A DNA stretch of 64,000 nt from Chinchilla lanigera (GCF_000276665.1 NW_004955481.1:3748900-3812899); one strand, 5' to 3'; shown: positions 11,640-23,571, counted from the stretch's first letter. Numbers and translations: made by a program. The notes: generated by a model not told the origin, from the sequence alone.

Positions 11640-12010
11640 GTACTTCACATTTTTTGAACATTTTCCTTAACAGGTAATCTTTTTAAGTATTTTACAGTAA
11701 CAACTTTCTCCAGAAAAAAAGAAAATCCCTATGCTATCTTTACCTATCATTTTCCTATCTCCTACTCCTAAGCAACAATCTACTCTCTATCTCTAAAGAT
11801 TTGTCCAATCTGGACATCTCATATGCATGGAATCACATATGCAATATCACATGGAATCACGTGGTCTTTTGCGACTGACTTTTTTTCACTTAACAAAATG
11901 TTTTTGAAGTTCATAACTATTGTAATAATGTACTACATCTTTACATTTGCTTCATTATCATCTATGTATCTTCTTTGGAGAAATATCATTCCAGAACCTT
12001 TACTCACTTT
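11640..12010 (-). mobile_element. ancient L1 fragment
   Basis: Antisense L1M-type sequence: caatctggacatctcatatg, tttcacttaacaaaatg, ggagaaatatcattccag. No open frame. Confidence 0.65.
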
Positions 12011-12444
12011 TTAAACCAAAAATTGTGACACTGAATTATGCATTTATAATTCTATATAATACATAAGACAAAAATAACAAAGGATATAAAAAGGGGTAAA
12101 TGATTTCTATATTTTACCTTCAGTGATATAACATTAACAAATAAATAGACAAGGGGATGAAAGTCTTCTAGTAGAGGATAACGTAACAAAAAAGTTTATA
12201 AATATGCTTACATAATAATATACTGTGTAGGTCAGAGTTAAGTGAACTAGGAATAACTAAAAAGGAACACAATAGTACATCATGTATTCTCATTATGAAA
12301 GAAATTTTGTAAAGATAAAATTTACTACAAGTTTAAAGACAAGATAGATTCTGTAAGAGAAAAAAGAAGAACAAAAATCAAGTGAATAGGGAAAAATACA
12401 ATCAATGTGTTTAAAACTAGGACATTATAAAGAATACAAATTAG

Positions 12445-12530
12445 GGTCGGGGATATAGCTCAGCAGCACAGTGCCTGCCTGGCAAGCATAAGGTCCTGAG
12501 TTCAATTCCTACTACCAAAAAACAAAAACA
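12445..12530 (+). mobile_element. ID SINE
   Basis: gggtcggggatatagctcag to gttcaattcctactacc, with aaagaata-type flanking repeats. Confidence 0.88.
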
Positions 12531-12621
12531 AAGAATATATATATTAATTACATGTATATGGTCTCAAGACTAGTGTGAATCACACTAAACAGATTTATGT
12601 AACCACTGAAAATACAAATCT

Positions 12622-12806
12622 TAGCCAGGCATGGTGGTACATACCTGTAGCACCAGCCTGATAGGAGGCTGAAGCAGGAAGATCACAAATTTGCACCTAG
12701 CCTGAGCAATTCAGTGAGATACTGTCTCAAAAAATAAAAAAGTGCTGGGGATGTAGCTCAGTGCAAAGGTCTTGCGTTCAAACCTCAGTACTGGGGATGC
12801 GAGGAT
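12622..12806 (+). mobile_element. B1-dID dimeric SINE
   Basis: B1 half from cttagccaggcatggtgg, linker aaaaaataaaaaagt, ID half gctggggatgtagctcag. Confidence 0.87.
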
Positions 12807-13863
12807 ATAAAATTTGCAAAAAAAGCACAGATTAGTAAAATCTTACACCAGAAAATAAGACATAAATACTACATCCTGTCTTTAAAAATGAACAACTACC
12901 ACTCACAATAATTTTTACAAAATAAATAAGTAATTGTATCATACATGGTCACCTACATTTGTTAGCAGGCTACATAGTTCCCAAACCAGTGTTCACTTTG
13001 GCTTTTTTATGGTGTATAAGTTATACCACAAATGTAGCCCATCTACTGCCATCACATTGCATCTACTGACCAATCTACTGACATTACATAGGCTCTACTT
13101 TAGGTACTAGAAACTAATAGAATGTTTATCTTTCCTGCCATCAAGAGGCAATGTTCCTCTTGGATATCTGACTCTCTGGTTTGGTTTCAAATACTGTGAT
13201 ACCAGTCCTTGATTAGCTTACCTGATGATGGTCAAGCTGGCTCAATTAAAAGCGTTTTTTAATTTAATGTGATCCCTACTGCAAATTAACGAAAATTTGG
13301 TGATGTGTTGTTTTTAGTTATCTAAAAAAGATTTGATCATTGAGTCTTTCCCTTATATACTCTATAAATGAATACTACACATTTAACCCCTTCATGGGGT
13401 AGGAGTGAAGAGAAACATAATAACAGAAGAATATACATATACACGCACATAGGTTTATCTGATACCACAGAATATTAAGGTTAGTGACTTAGAAACAGAT
13501 TTATAGCAAAAATACTCAATTATGGGCTATATTTAATCTCTCCTTATCTGTATGTTATGTATGTATGAGACTTTAAGACAAATAACAAAAAAACACCTGC
13601 TCTAAAAAGTTGCTCCTGACTCCTCTCCTTCCATTCAATTACTCCTGGGATTGTCCTAGGCTTTGGTTTCTTAGCTTCTTAAATCAGCATTTAAACGCTC
13701 CCCACCCCCATTTTATAAGTCAGCTCAAACATACAATGAAGTTGGTATGGCACAGTAATCCTTTGTTACATCTTCCTCTATATCAGAAATCAAATTTTTT
13801 TTTCTAAAAGGTAAGATTGGAAATATTTTCAGTTTTGTAGGCTACATGTAAAATCTCTATTGC

Positions 13864-13956
13864 ATATTTTTTTTTTTTATGGTGGTACGGAAGATCAAGC
13901 CCAGGGCTTTGTGTATGGATGGGCAAGCTCAACACCACTGAGCTCAACCCTCAGCC
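13864..13956 (-). mobile_element. old ID SINE
   Basis: Antisense, diverged: tggtacggaagatcaagcc to gagctcaaccctcagccct. Confidence 0.7.
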
Positions 13957-14290
13957 CTGTCTTGTATTTGTTAAATATAAAAACTATTCTCAGTTTGGGA
14001 CCTGAGAAAAAAACCAGTTTGGGTTGGACATGGCACATGGACTATAATTTGTTAGCCCCTATTACAGATAAATCCATAGCTAACATTGTTCCACATTTAC
14101 TCTGAAATTTTCTATCTAAACACATATCATTATTATTATTGTTTTTATTATTTTATTACAGAAGAGTCATTGACAATATACATTCTGATTCTTGGTCCTA
14201 AAAATACTTCTCTACATATCTCCAGAAAGAAGAATATTCTCTTGACTAATCACAATACAATTATCAAATTCAGACTTTTAGGACTGATAA

Positions 14291-14370
14291 GCCAGATCTG
14301 GTGGTATACAACTATAATTCCAGGGTTCTGGAAGGCTAAAGCAGAAAAATTCCAAGATGGAGTCTACCAA
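14291..14370 (+). mobile_element. partial B1-dID, B1 half
   Basis: Left part of a dimer (gccagatctggtggtatac), cut by the B1 at 14387. Confidence 0.6.
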
Positions 14371-14386
14371 AAAGAACCCAAAACAA

Positions 14387-14556
14387 GGCTGGGCGTGGTG
14401 GCGCATTCCTATAATCCCAGCACTCAGGAGGGAGGCTGAGGCAGGAGGATCTTTACAAGTTCAAGACCAGCCTGGGCTACAAAGTGAGCTCAAGGACAGC
14501 CTGAAGTGCAGAGCGAGACCCTGTCTTGAAAAGATTTAAAAAAAAAAAAAAAAAAA
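14387..14556 (+). mobile_element. B1-type SINE
   Basis: Full length with duplication. Flanks aaagaacccaaaacaa / aaagaactcaaaacaa. Confidence 0.93.
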
Positions 14557-14717
14557 GAACTCAAAACAACAAAACATCAAACACATTAAGAATGCAAAAG
14601 ATCTGAAGATAACCATATTTGCATTTTTTACATAAACAGAACATTACAGCTAACAGAATATGGATTATACATAATTTCCAACACACACTTAAGAGAAAAT
14701 ATTTGCAAAACGTAATA

Positions 14718-14838
14718 GCCTAGCATGGTCACCCATGCCCATGGTCCCAGCTACAGGTGAGGTTAAAACAACAGGATCTCTTGATCTCACAAGTTTGAGA
14801 CCAGCCTGGGTTTGAGGCCCTCTCAAAACAAACAATAC
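14718..14838 (+). mobile_element. old B1-like SINE
   Basis: Diverged monomer: gcctagcatggtcacccatg to gtttgaggccctctcaaaac. Confidence 0.65.
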
Positions 14839-14859
14839 GGAAAGTCCATTATACATCTA

Positions 14860-15275
14860 TCACAATTGCTCAAAAATGACTATGAAATGTTAGATTTTCA
14901 TGCACTGTTGACTGAGTCTTGATGAAAAACTGTGGTACTTGGCTATACTTCTTATTTATTTTTGAGACAGGGTAGTGCTATGCAGTTCAAGCAGGCCTTG
15001 AACTCATGATGATCCTCCTGCCTCAGCCTCCTGAATGCTGGGATTACAGGGTGCAACACCACGCCCAGCATGTCTATAAAAATACACATATATCTACCCT
15101 AGGATGTAACCATTCCATCCTCAGTATTTACTTTAGAAAAAGGAAAATTTAAATCCCTAAAGAGAAGTGTTCAAGGATGGTGACAGCAATTTTATTCTTA
15201 ATAACAAAAAAACTGTAAACAGTCTAGCTTCTAATAGAATGAAGAAATAAACTACTATGGAATAATCAATTAAAA
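14860..15275 (+). mobile_element. ancient L1 ORF2 3' remnant
   Basis: Degenerate L1 pieces (gcactgttgactgagtcttg; taacaaaaaaactgtaaac; actactatggaataatc) interrupted by the B1 at 14951-15070. Confidence 0.6.
14951..15070 (-). mobile_element. B1-type SINE, single unit
   Basis: Antisense, no duplication: gagacagggtagtgctatg to ccaccacgcccagca. Confidence 0.88.
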
Positions 15276-15283
15276 TGTGATAG

Positions 15284-15735
15284 CTAATTTTTTGTGTCAG
15301 CTTGGTTGGGCCATAATACCCAGATATTTGATCAAATGGTATTTTATGAAGGTTTATAGGAAACTATTTTTAGGATGGGACTTAAATCAGCAGACTTAAA
15401 GCCAACTGTCCTCCAAAGAGCAGAGGGCCTTAGGAAAACAACAGACATCCTCTGAGAGCAATGGAATTAGGGTAGCAAGCTATCTTTTTTTTTTTTTTTT
15501 TTTTGAGACAGTTTCACTATGTGGTTCAGGCTGGTGTCATATTCAGTGATCCTCTTGCCTCAGCCTCCTGAGTGCTGGCAGTACAGGCATGCACCACCAT
15601 GCCCACCTGTAGCAATCTGTCTTCTAACTCAGACTCTTTCTTGAGTCTCCAGATTGCTGACCTTCTCTGTAAATTTTGGGTTTGCTAGCATTATGAGCCA
15701 ATTCCATAAAATACATTGTTTTCTTTATCCATCTG
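15284..15735 (+). mobile_element. unassigned ancient interspersed repeat
   Basis: Sequence starting tagctaattttttgtgtcag and ending around gagccaattccataaaat looks like a known mammal-wide repeat, but I cannot assign the class. It is split by a B1 at 15483-15608. Confidence 0.5.
15483..15608 (-). mobile_element. B1-type SINE, single unit
   Basis: Antisense with long poly-T. Flanks tagcaagctatc / tagcaatctgtc are an imperfect target-site duplication. Confidence 0.88.
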
Positions 15736-15956
15736 TATATATGTATCCTATACATCTGCATAAAAAAACTACCAAATAAATATATATCATAAAATATTTT
15801 CCTTAAAAAAGATTCTTTAAATTAATATTATATTGTTTCTGAACCTATTCTACTTTACTCTTTGCCTACTTGGGCACTAGTACCACAGGTCTTTAGTTAT
15901 TGTGTTGTAGTTTTCAATAATTGACAATTCTGGCTCCTTTCAACAGTCTCCTCTTT

Positions 15957-16131
15957 AGCTGGGCGTGGTGGTGCATACCTGTAATCCCAGCACTCAGAGG
16001 CTAAGACAGGAGGATCACTGTGAGCTCCAGGTCAGCCACGGCCACACAGTGAATTCAAGGCCAACCTGTACTACATTGGGAAACCCTGTTTCAAAAAGCC
16101 CCCAAAATGAAATAAAATAAAATAAAATAAA
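15957..16131 (+). mobile_element. B1-type SINE
   Basis: Full length, (aaaat)n tail, short flanking repeat tcctcttta on both sides. Confidence 0.92.
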
Positions 16132-16437
16132 TCCTCTTTAAATATCCTTTTAAATTATTTTCTAGTTTATTCACATTGCTTCATTCTTCTTTTCTTCTTT
16201 TTCCCTCTAAACTGACAAAAATATTCATAAGGAAGAAATATGATGATGTTCATCATATTATTTTTAATAGCACGAGGAAGAACCTCAACAGCTAATCATA
16301 TGGAATAACAAAAGCAATACATATACAATGACTATGAAAAGCAATTAAATGATATATATAAAAACAATTAATATGAAAAATAAACACAACAGAATGCATA
16401 AAATAAATGACACCATTTATTTTAGAAAGTAAGTTTT

Positions 16438-16559
16438 AAGCCAGGCATGGTGGCACATGCCTGTAATCCCAGCACTTGGGAGGTTGAGGCAGGAGGATCA
16501 CTGCGAGTTCAAGGCCAGCCTGAACTACATAGTGAGACCCTTTCTCAAAAAAAAAAAAA
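16438..16559 (+). mobile_element. B1-type SINE, single unit
   Basis: Clean monomer lacking the duplicated block: caggcatggtggcacatgcc to gagaccctttctcaaa. Confidence 0.92.
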
Positions 16560-17212
16560 GCAAATCATGAATATCAGAATTATGTGTTAAAGATATGTGT
16601 ATGGTGAACAATCATCTAGGTTTAGCCTGGACTAAGGGGTTTTCAGGATATAGCACCTTTACTGTTAAAACTGAGAGGATACTGGCCAGACATAGGTAAT
16701 AACTCATCCTCCATATATTTAGATTATTTCAAAGGCTAAAAAAATAAAAATGAAATATTACCAATAGTTATCTGAAAGAAAATAATTAGAAGCTATGGTT
16801 TCATTCTGCTTTTTTATTTTAAAAGATTAGGGTGACACACTTTTATACAAATAAGCAAAGCTTATTATGGGTATTTTATGAAAAAAAAATCTCAAAACAG
16901 AATTAAAGAGTCAAAAGAAAACCAACTCAGCTACACTGACAACCAAAGAAAGCAGACTAAAATCAGAAAAAAGTCCAGACATTATAGGAATAAAAAGTAT
17001 ATGATAATACTATTAACAACTGTATATCCATGAATTACATGACAAATTACTAGAAACACAAATTACCTAAATTAATGCAAGAAATTTTTTAAATCTTTAA
17101 CAGTTCTATAAGGAGAATAAATCTGTAATTAAAATTTTTCCAAAAGAGGAAAATCCAGAATCAAATGGCTTTGTTACTGAATTATTCTACCAAATACAAA
17201 GAATCAACACAA

Positions 17213-17309
17213 GGGGCAGGGGATACAGCTCAGCGGCACAGCACCTGCCTGGCAAGTACAAGGTCCTGAGTTCGATTTCCGGTACCAAAAAAAAAAAAAG
17301 AAAAAAAAA
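17213..17309 (+). mobile_element. ID SINE in ancient L1
   Basis: ggggcaggggatacagctca to gatttccggtacc plus A-rich tail. Confidence 0.9.
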
Positions 17310-17581
17310 TGACAAAGGAATACTTCCTAACTATGAAGTCAGTATTACCCTAATACAATAGCAGATAACATATCGCTAGAAAATTACAGGTCAATATCTC
17401 TTATGAATATAGAATAAAATATCCACAATACCATATTAGCCAACCAAAACCAACAGCATATTAAAAGAATCATATACCATGATGAAGTAGGATTTTATCC
17501 AGAAATGCAAGAGTAGTTCAACATGACAAAAATCAACCACAGTATTCAAATGCAGGAAAAAAAAAAAAAAAAAAACCATAA

Positions 17582-17759
17582 TCAGCCAGGTGTGGTGCTT
17601 CACACCTGTAATCCCAGCACTCTCAGTACTCAGGAGGCTGAGGCAGAAGGGCTGCCCTGAGTTCAAGGCCAGCCTGGGCTACATAGTGAGTTCAAGGCCA
17701 GCCTGAAGTACATAAGCAAGACCTTGTTTCAAAATAAAAACCAAACCAAAACAAAAAAA
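17582..17759 (+). mobile_element. B1-type SINE in ancient L1
   Basis: Full length with duplication and an extra ctcagtact repeat after gcactctcagtactcagg. Confidence 0.9.
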
Positions 17760-18185
17760 CCACATGATCATCTTGACAAAAAACGTTTGACAATTCAGAA
17801 CACTTTCACAATAAAAATACATGAAAAACTAGGGATAAAAGTAAAAGAGACTTCCTTAACATGATAAAAGTCACAAAAAATCCAGTACCAAAAATATAGT
17901 TAATAGAGAAATTTTGACTAGGATCCCTAAAATCAGGAACAAGACAAACTGCTCATTTTTACACTGCTACTCAACAATGTACTGTAAGTTCTAGCCAGAG
18001 CAATTAAGGCAGGAAATACAAACAGAAGCCATTCAAATTACAAATAAATAAATGATCTCCACTTGCAGATGACATATGCTCATATATATCTTCCCAAAAC
18101 TCCAAAATAAAGATATCAGAGCAAATAAATTCACAAATATATAGAGTATATAAAATCAACTATCCACATACATCAGCAATGAACA

Positions 18186-18361
18186 ATTCAGGGGATGGTG
18201 GTATACACTTCCAATCTCAGCTACTTAAAAAACTGAGACAGGAGGATCTCAAGTTTGAGCCCAGGCTGGGTAGCTTAGAAAGACCCTGCCTCAAAATAAA
18301 ATAAAGAATGGGGATATAGCTCAGTGGCAGAGCACCTGCTCTAGATGAAGGCCTGGGTTTG
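18186..18361 (+). mobile_element. B1-dID dimeric SINE
   Basis: B1 half with ggatggtggtatacac, ID half with atggggatatagctcagtgg. Confidence 0.85.
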
Positions 18362-18432
18362 GAGAAATGTCAATTTTAGTCATTTCGCCCATTTGTAAAT
18401 TTGGGTTGTTTATCTCATTGCTGTTCAGTTGC
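18362..18432 (-). mobile_element. ancient L1 fragment
   Basis: Antisense match to the ORF2 3' region (ggagaaatgtcaattttag, gcccatttgtaaatttggg). Confidence 0.5.
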
Positions 18433-18491
18433 AAGGGCAAAAGAGGGCAGGGGCTGATACTCTGAATATTCATTCATTTATTCATTCATTC

Positions 18492-18658
18492 ATTTTTTTT
18501 TTTTTTTAATTGGGTCTTTTTGAGACAAGGTCTCGCTATGCAGTTCAGGCTGGCCCTGACCTCACTTTGTAGCCCAGGCTGGTCTCCAACTCACAACGAT
18601 CCTCCTGCCTCAGCCTTCCGAGTGCTGGGATTACAGGTGTGCACTACCATGCCCAGCC
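18492..18658 (-). mobile_element. B1-type SINE
   Basis: Full-length antisense. Flanks tactctgaatatt on both sides (left followed by an attc tract). Confidence 0.93.
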
Positions 18659-18674
18659 CTATACTCTGAATATT

Positions 18675-19060
18675 TAAAGAACCCCTATAGCTCAGTAACA
18701 AAGAGACAAGCAATCCAACTTTACAAATGGGCAAAAGGTACAGAACAGACGTTTCTCCAAAGAAATACAAATGGCATGTGAAAAAATGCTTCACACCATC
18801 AGTGTTTTAAGAAATGAAAATCAAAATCTTAGTGAGATACTACTTCACACATAGGGTAGCTATAATAAAAATACTAGGATGGATGGTTGTACACAAACTA
18901 TCAGGCTATCTTATAGATGTGGGAAAATTGGAATATACTTAATACTATTAGTTGGAATGGAAATGGTATAGCACCTACAGTGCTGTTTGGCAGTTCCTCA
19001 AAATGTAAACATAGACAGGAACATGCAATTCACTGCTAGGTATATGCTCGAAACTGGCAA
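18675..19060 (+). mobile_element. ancient L1 ORF2 3' remnant
   Basis: agacaagcaatccaacttt, caaatgggcaaaaggtac, cagacgtttctccaaagaa, gtgagatactacttcacac. No open frame. Confidence 0.7.
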
Positions 19061-19099
19061 CAAGGACTTATTAGAGTTAAGAAAATAATATCTCAAAGT

Positions 19100-19990
19100 A
19101 TGGATGGCTATTTGACATGGTGAGTACTTTGAACCAAAAACAGAGTCAGAACCAAGATCTCTCTGACCTTCAAAAAACCCTTTCTCATAAAAAGTCCAAG
19201 AAGCAGCTTTCTCTGAAGGTTTTAAATTGTGTGCTATATTGAGTAATGCATTCCATCCTGCCCAAGACATGACTTATTCCTTCATCCAGTGTATCCACAC
19301 TGAGCATGCTACCCACCATTAGCAACTTAATAGCTATCTTAGTTACCAGATCAACTGTCATGGTATCTCAGTGTTTGTGAGACAAGGAGCAATCAGGCAA
19401 TACTTTTGAAGTAGCAGCCCAAGAAAAAAGGAGCAGGCAGCTGCGACTTTTGGCAATGAGAGTGAGGAAATAAAAAACAAAACAAAACAAAACAACAACA
19501 AAGGCCTGGGGATATAGCTCAGTTGCAAAGTGCCTGCCCGGCAAGCGCAAGGTCCTGAGTTTGATTTCCAGTTCCACCAAAAAAAAAAAAAAAAGGGAGA
19601 AAATAAATGGTTATTACAGGAACAAGCTAATGCAGTTTTTGAGATAATAAACTGGGATGTATGGGCAAACTGGACAGGATTAAACAAAGCAGGCAACAGA
19701 TCTGACCCAGACCTGACCCTAAAATTCCAAATTCATGCCTGTATAGTAACTAAACTCTCTAGTCCAGAGTCTCTAACCCTCCTGAAAGAAAAACATTTCT
19801 TTGAGATCCCATAAGATGAAATGCTCCCTTTGTTCAGGCTCTTTGTCTATGGAATAGCCAGCTGTGCTGTTCTTTACTAAGACTGTCTTCTTTCTGGAGC
19901 TGGATGATCAACAGGGCAGTCAGCTATGCATTTTCCTATAATAAATTTGCATTTTATTCTCACTTTAGAATTAGTCATGTCTCAGTTCCA
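19100..19990 (+). other. unassigned, possibly LTR-like sequence
   Basis: Unique-looking sequence with GC content above its surroundings. It ends in a segment with ctataataaatttgcatttt followed by ttctcactttagaattag, reminiscent of the polyadenylation region of a retroviral LTR. No terminal repeats or coding frame seen. An ID is inserted at 19502. Confidence 0.3.
19502..19595 (+). mobile_element. ID SINE
   Basis: ggcctggggatatagctcag to gatttccagttccacc plus poly-A. Confidence 0.9.
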
Positions 19991-19992
19991 TC

Positions 19993-20162
19993 TTTTTTTT
20001 TTTAACCTAGGGCCTTTGTACTGAACTATATTCTTAGCCCTTTTTTATTTTTTATTTTGAGACAGGGTCCAAGTTGTAAAAGGTTGAGTTAGAATTTGGG
20101 TTCCTCTTGCCTCAGTCTCCTACAATACTGAGATCATGGGCATGTGCCACCATGCCCAGCTG
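19993..20162 (-). mobile_element. B1-dID dimeric SINE
   Basis: Antisense dimer: ID half (cctagggcctttgtactg), then B1 half (gagacagggtccaagttg to ccaccatgcccagc). Confidence 0.7.
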
Positions 20163-20356
20163 TGATTTCCATCTTATACGCAGCTAAAGATCTATACTAG
20201 TTGCTGACTGGTGATACTTCTATTCAGGTAATGATTAATTTACTTAATAACAGAACCAAAGTGGAAGAAGAACGATGTTGGCAACTGGTTATGACAAAGA
20301 GAAGCTGCAAAGTGTTTCTCTTAAGTAAAAGAGTGATGTAATAAAATATCTCAAAA

Positions 20357-20437
20357 GGGGCTGGTGATACAGCTCAGTGGCACAGCGCCTGCCTGGGAGG
20401 CATAAGGTCCTGAGCTCAATTCCTGGTACAAAAAAAA
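20357..20437 (+). mobile_element. ID SINE
   Basis: ggggctggtgatacagctca to gctcaattcctggtac. Confidence 0.9.
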
Positions 20438-20529
20438 ATTCTCAACAAGAGAAAAAGACCTGTATACTGATGTTGCTAGGTTCTATGGAAAGAAGAAATA
20501 TAACATGAAATTATAAAGAAAATGAAATT

Positions 20530-20611
20530 AGTGGTAGTTCCCTAGTATTTGTAAAACCTTGAGTTTGATCCCCAGCACTAAACAAAAGAAGAAAAAAAAA
20601 AAAAAAAAAAA
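20530..20611 (+). mobile_element. old ID SINE
   Basis: Diverged copy with gagtttgatccccagcact and poly-A. Confidence 0.6.
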
Positions 20612-20775
20612 CAGAAAATATGTTAAATGATAAGATCCACTACTATCTATGGTTTCAGGCATCCACTGAGGGTCTTAAAATTTATCCCTGAGGAAAAGAA
20701 AGTGCTTTTATTTAAGTTTTAAATTTTATCTTTCCCCTCCAAAGTTTCAATAATTTTAGTCTATACAATGAACTG

Positions 20776-20927
20776 GCTCCAGTAATCCCAGCACTTGGGA
20801 GGCTGAGGCAGGAGGATCTCTTCGAGTTCAAGGCCAGCCTGGGCTACAAAGTGAGTTCAAGGCCAGCCTGAACTGCACAGCGAGACCCTGTCTAAAAAGA
20901 CCAAAAAAAAAAAAAAAAAAAAAAAAA
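20776..20927 (+). mobile_element. B1-type SINE, 5'-truncated
   Basis: From agtaatcccagcacttggg through both duplicated blocks, with a poly-A of about 25. Confidence 0.92.
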
Positions 20928-21075
20928 GGCAATAGAGAAATGGGAAGGATAAAAAGCATATGCACTTAATAATGTGCAGAAACACAGCAGCCATAAAGTA
21001 GGAGACCAAAGAAAAGGTCAGCTGGTTGAACCTTAAATAGCATTTTGAGCTACAAAAAGAAATAGGAACTTGATG

Positions 21076-21190
21076 AGTCGGGCATGGTGACACAAGCCTA
21101 TAACCTCAGAATTCAAAAAGAGGCAGGAAGATTGTGAGTTTGAGGCCAGCCTGGGCTATGTACTGAGATTTGATCTAGAAAAAAAGAAAA
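21076..21190 (+). mobile_element. old B1-type SINE
   Basis: Diverged monomer: gtcgggcatggtgacacaag to actgagatttgatctag. Confidence 0.8.
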
Positions 21191-21557
21191 CAAAGAAGGA
21201 AGCGAGAAAGGAAGAAAGGCATAGGGCTTGAGGTTGCTGGGTGGTGGTAATGGCAAAGTATGGGAGGCTGAGGAGAGGAAGAAAAGGCAGACAAACGTTG
21301 TCCCACTTTGTTGATAAACTCTCCCAAGTAAATGTCACTTATCTGTCTGGGCCAGGTGTCAGAACCCCAATTTTTTACTCCTGTGGAAAGGTCTTTCCTA
21401 AACAGATGGCAGCTATCAGATAGTAAGCCTCGGCCTGCATGTACTGTTTACTAATGTAATGACTGTAAATTTCTTTTCACAAATGGATTATTTTTTTCTG
21501 CAGAGGTACACTTTTTCTCTGAATAACCAATTCAAAACATGATACAAAAATATATTT

Positions 21558-21730
21558 AAGCCGGGCGTGGTGGTGCACGCCTGTAATCCCAGCACTTGGG
21601 AGGCTGAGGCAGGAGGACCATTGTGAGTTCGAGACCAGCCTGGGCTGCAAAATGAGCCCAAGCCCAGTCTGAATTCCATAGTGAGACCCTGTCTCAAAAA
21701 GACCAAAAATAAATAAATAAATAAATAAAA
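21558..21730 (+). mobile_element. B1-type SINE
   Basis: Full length, near consensus, (aaat)n tail. Confidence 0.94.
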
Positions 21731-21807
21731 TCTCTCTCTATATATATTTAAGATGGGATATTTTCATGTTTTTCAATTCTTATTTTTTATTAAAATATTT
21801 GGCCTTT

Positions 21808-21966
21808 TGCTGAGCATGATGGCGAACACCTGTAATCCCAGCACTCGGGAGACTGAAGCAGGAGGATCGTTGTGAGTTCAAGACCAGCCTGGGCTACAAA
21901 GTGAGCTCAAAGCCAGTTTGAACTCCATAGTGAGACCCTGTCTCAAAAATACCAAAAAAAAAAAAA
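21808..21966 (+). mobile_element. B1-type SINE
   Basis: Full length with duplication. Flanks near tttggcctttt / tcggcctttt suggest a target-site duplication. Confidence 0.92.
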
Positions 21967-22039
21967 GAACCAAATCGGCCTTTTATCTTTTGTTCACAAA
22001 CAGATCTAGAACTGCAACATAGCCATAAAGGTGAAAGAT

Positions 22040-22905
22040 AAGTCTCTTGTTATTTATAATAACCACACCTAAACTTGGAAAACCTCTAGATAACCTCAGG
22101 ATGTGGGTTAGTTGCCAGGGGAACAAGCCAAAGGGTGCTCAGAGGGTTGGAACTCACATCCTATCCCCGACTTCAGAGGAAGGAAAACAGGTTAAAATTT
22201 TAGTTAATCACCAAAAACTGATGATTTGATCAATGCTATAATGAAACCTCCATAAAATACAAGAAGATTGAGTTTATAGTCTTCAAAGAACAGGAACACA
22301 TTCATATGCTAAGAAATTGGGATACCCCAATTCCAAGGGGACAGAAGCTTGAGTCAGGGACCTTTACAGATTTCATTATGTATTTTTTTTGTCTGAAGAG
22401 ATTTGTGTCCTCTTAGAACATTCTCAGCATCCTTTGCATCTTTTGCAACTTTCTAGCCAGGTGTGGTGGGGCATGCCTGTAATCCCAGCACTTGGGAGGC
22501 TGAGATAGGAGGATCATTGTGAGTTTGAGGCCAGCCTGAACTGCACAGTGAGATTCTGTCTCAAAAATGACCAATAAATAAATAAATAAATAAAAAATAG
22601 AACTTTCTTTTTAATAAACTGATTTCCCTTAATGTACTGATCTAACAAATTAATGAAACCAAGAGGGAGGTTGTGGCAAGCCGGATTTATAGCTGATGGG
22701 TCAAAACTCCACAACCTGTAATCTCTGGTATCTGAAGTGGCAGACAGTCTTGGACTGAGCCCTCAACCTGTGGGACCTGACACTATTTCCAGTTAGCACT
22801 GGAACAGAATTGAACTAAATGTCCTCAAGGTATCTTTCTGCTGCAGAACTGACTGCTTGCTTGATGTACTGGGACATATCTTGTCTAAGAAGTGTGTTGT
22901 GACAG
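22040..22905 (+). mobile_element. old ERVL-type LTR remnant
   Basis: Resembles a mammal-wide LTR: ataatgaaacctccataaaa, ttaatgaaaccaagaggg, gatttatagctgatgggtc, ccctcaacctgtgggacctg, tgcttgcttgatgtactggg. Split by a B1 at 22454. It ends about 90 bases from exon 2. Non-coding; exact family not assigned. Confidence 0.55.
22454..22597 (+). mobile_element. B1-type SINE, single unit
   Basis: Monomer with (aaat)n tail inside the LTR remnant. Confidence 0.9.
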
Positions 22906-22971
22906 TATGGTAGGAGTTTTGGTTTTCTACTCAGCAGATTCTGTATCTTATTGTTTTTTACCCAGACATCA

Positions 22972-23136
<165 letters not shown>

Positions 23137-23164
23137 TCAGCTGTCTGATTCTAATTTTAAACTG

Positions 23165-23185
23165 CTATCCCAATCCTTGGTTCAT
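23165..23185 (-). promoter_or_regulatory. uORF 2 in the TAOK1 5' UTR (6 codons)
   Basis: ATG, five more codons and TAG. C at -3. It ends 40 bases before the TAOK1 start codon and is in a different frame. Confidence 0.6.
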
Positions 23186-23211
23186 CTGTATGAATGAAGC
23201 CACGTTGGCAT
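23182..23211 (-). promoter_or_regulatory. uORF 1 in the TAOK1 5' UTR (9 codons)
   Basis: ATG followed by eight codons and TGA. T at -3 gives a weak start context. Its TGA overlaps the ATG of the next uORF as ATGA. A translational effect is inference only. Confidence 0.6.
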
Positions 23212-23403
23212 AAACTACTGTAAAGAAATAAGAAAAGCAGGAAAATTAAAAGCTGCTAAGAATAGTTTCTGTAAGAGCATTTACTGACAACATCCACAAA
23301 GATCACCCAATTTCACTGAGAAGGCAATGTGATCTACTGCTGCAGTAGTTCCTAAGCTTGGCTCATTATCACAATTACTTGTGGCACTTTAAAAAAGAAA
23401 TTT

Positions 23404-23571
23404 CTAAGTCAAGCATCGTGGAGCACATCTCTAATGCCAGCCCTCTGGAAGGCTGACATAGGAGAATCAAAAGTGTGTGCGCAGCCTGGGCACACAGACC
23501 CTATATTAAAGTAAAAAAAATAAATAAATAACTGAAAGGGCTAGAAATGTAGTTCAGTAAGAAAGCCTGGG
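23404..23571 (+). mobile_element. B1-dID dimeric SINE, left piece
   Basis: B1 half and the start of the ID half (gggctagaaatgtagttcag). It is interrupted by the FKBP11 pseudogene and resumes at 24265. Confidence 0.85.

Larger units (their letters stand above)
16880..18180 (+). mobile_element. ancient L1 ORF2 (reverse-transcriptase region)
   Basis: Degenerate ORF2: ctgaattattctaccaaat, tatgaatatagaataaaat, gatgaagtaggattttatcc, gtaagttctagccagagc, cacttgcagatgacatatgc. Broken by stops and by an ID (17213) and a B1 (17582). Confidence 0.8.

Noticed and set aside
16597..16700. Possible DNA transposon end (gaacaatcatctaggtttag ... aaactgagaggatactgg)
   Set aside because: Similarity to a mammalian terminal-inverted-repeat element is suspected, but I could not match both ends.
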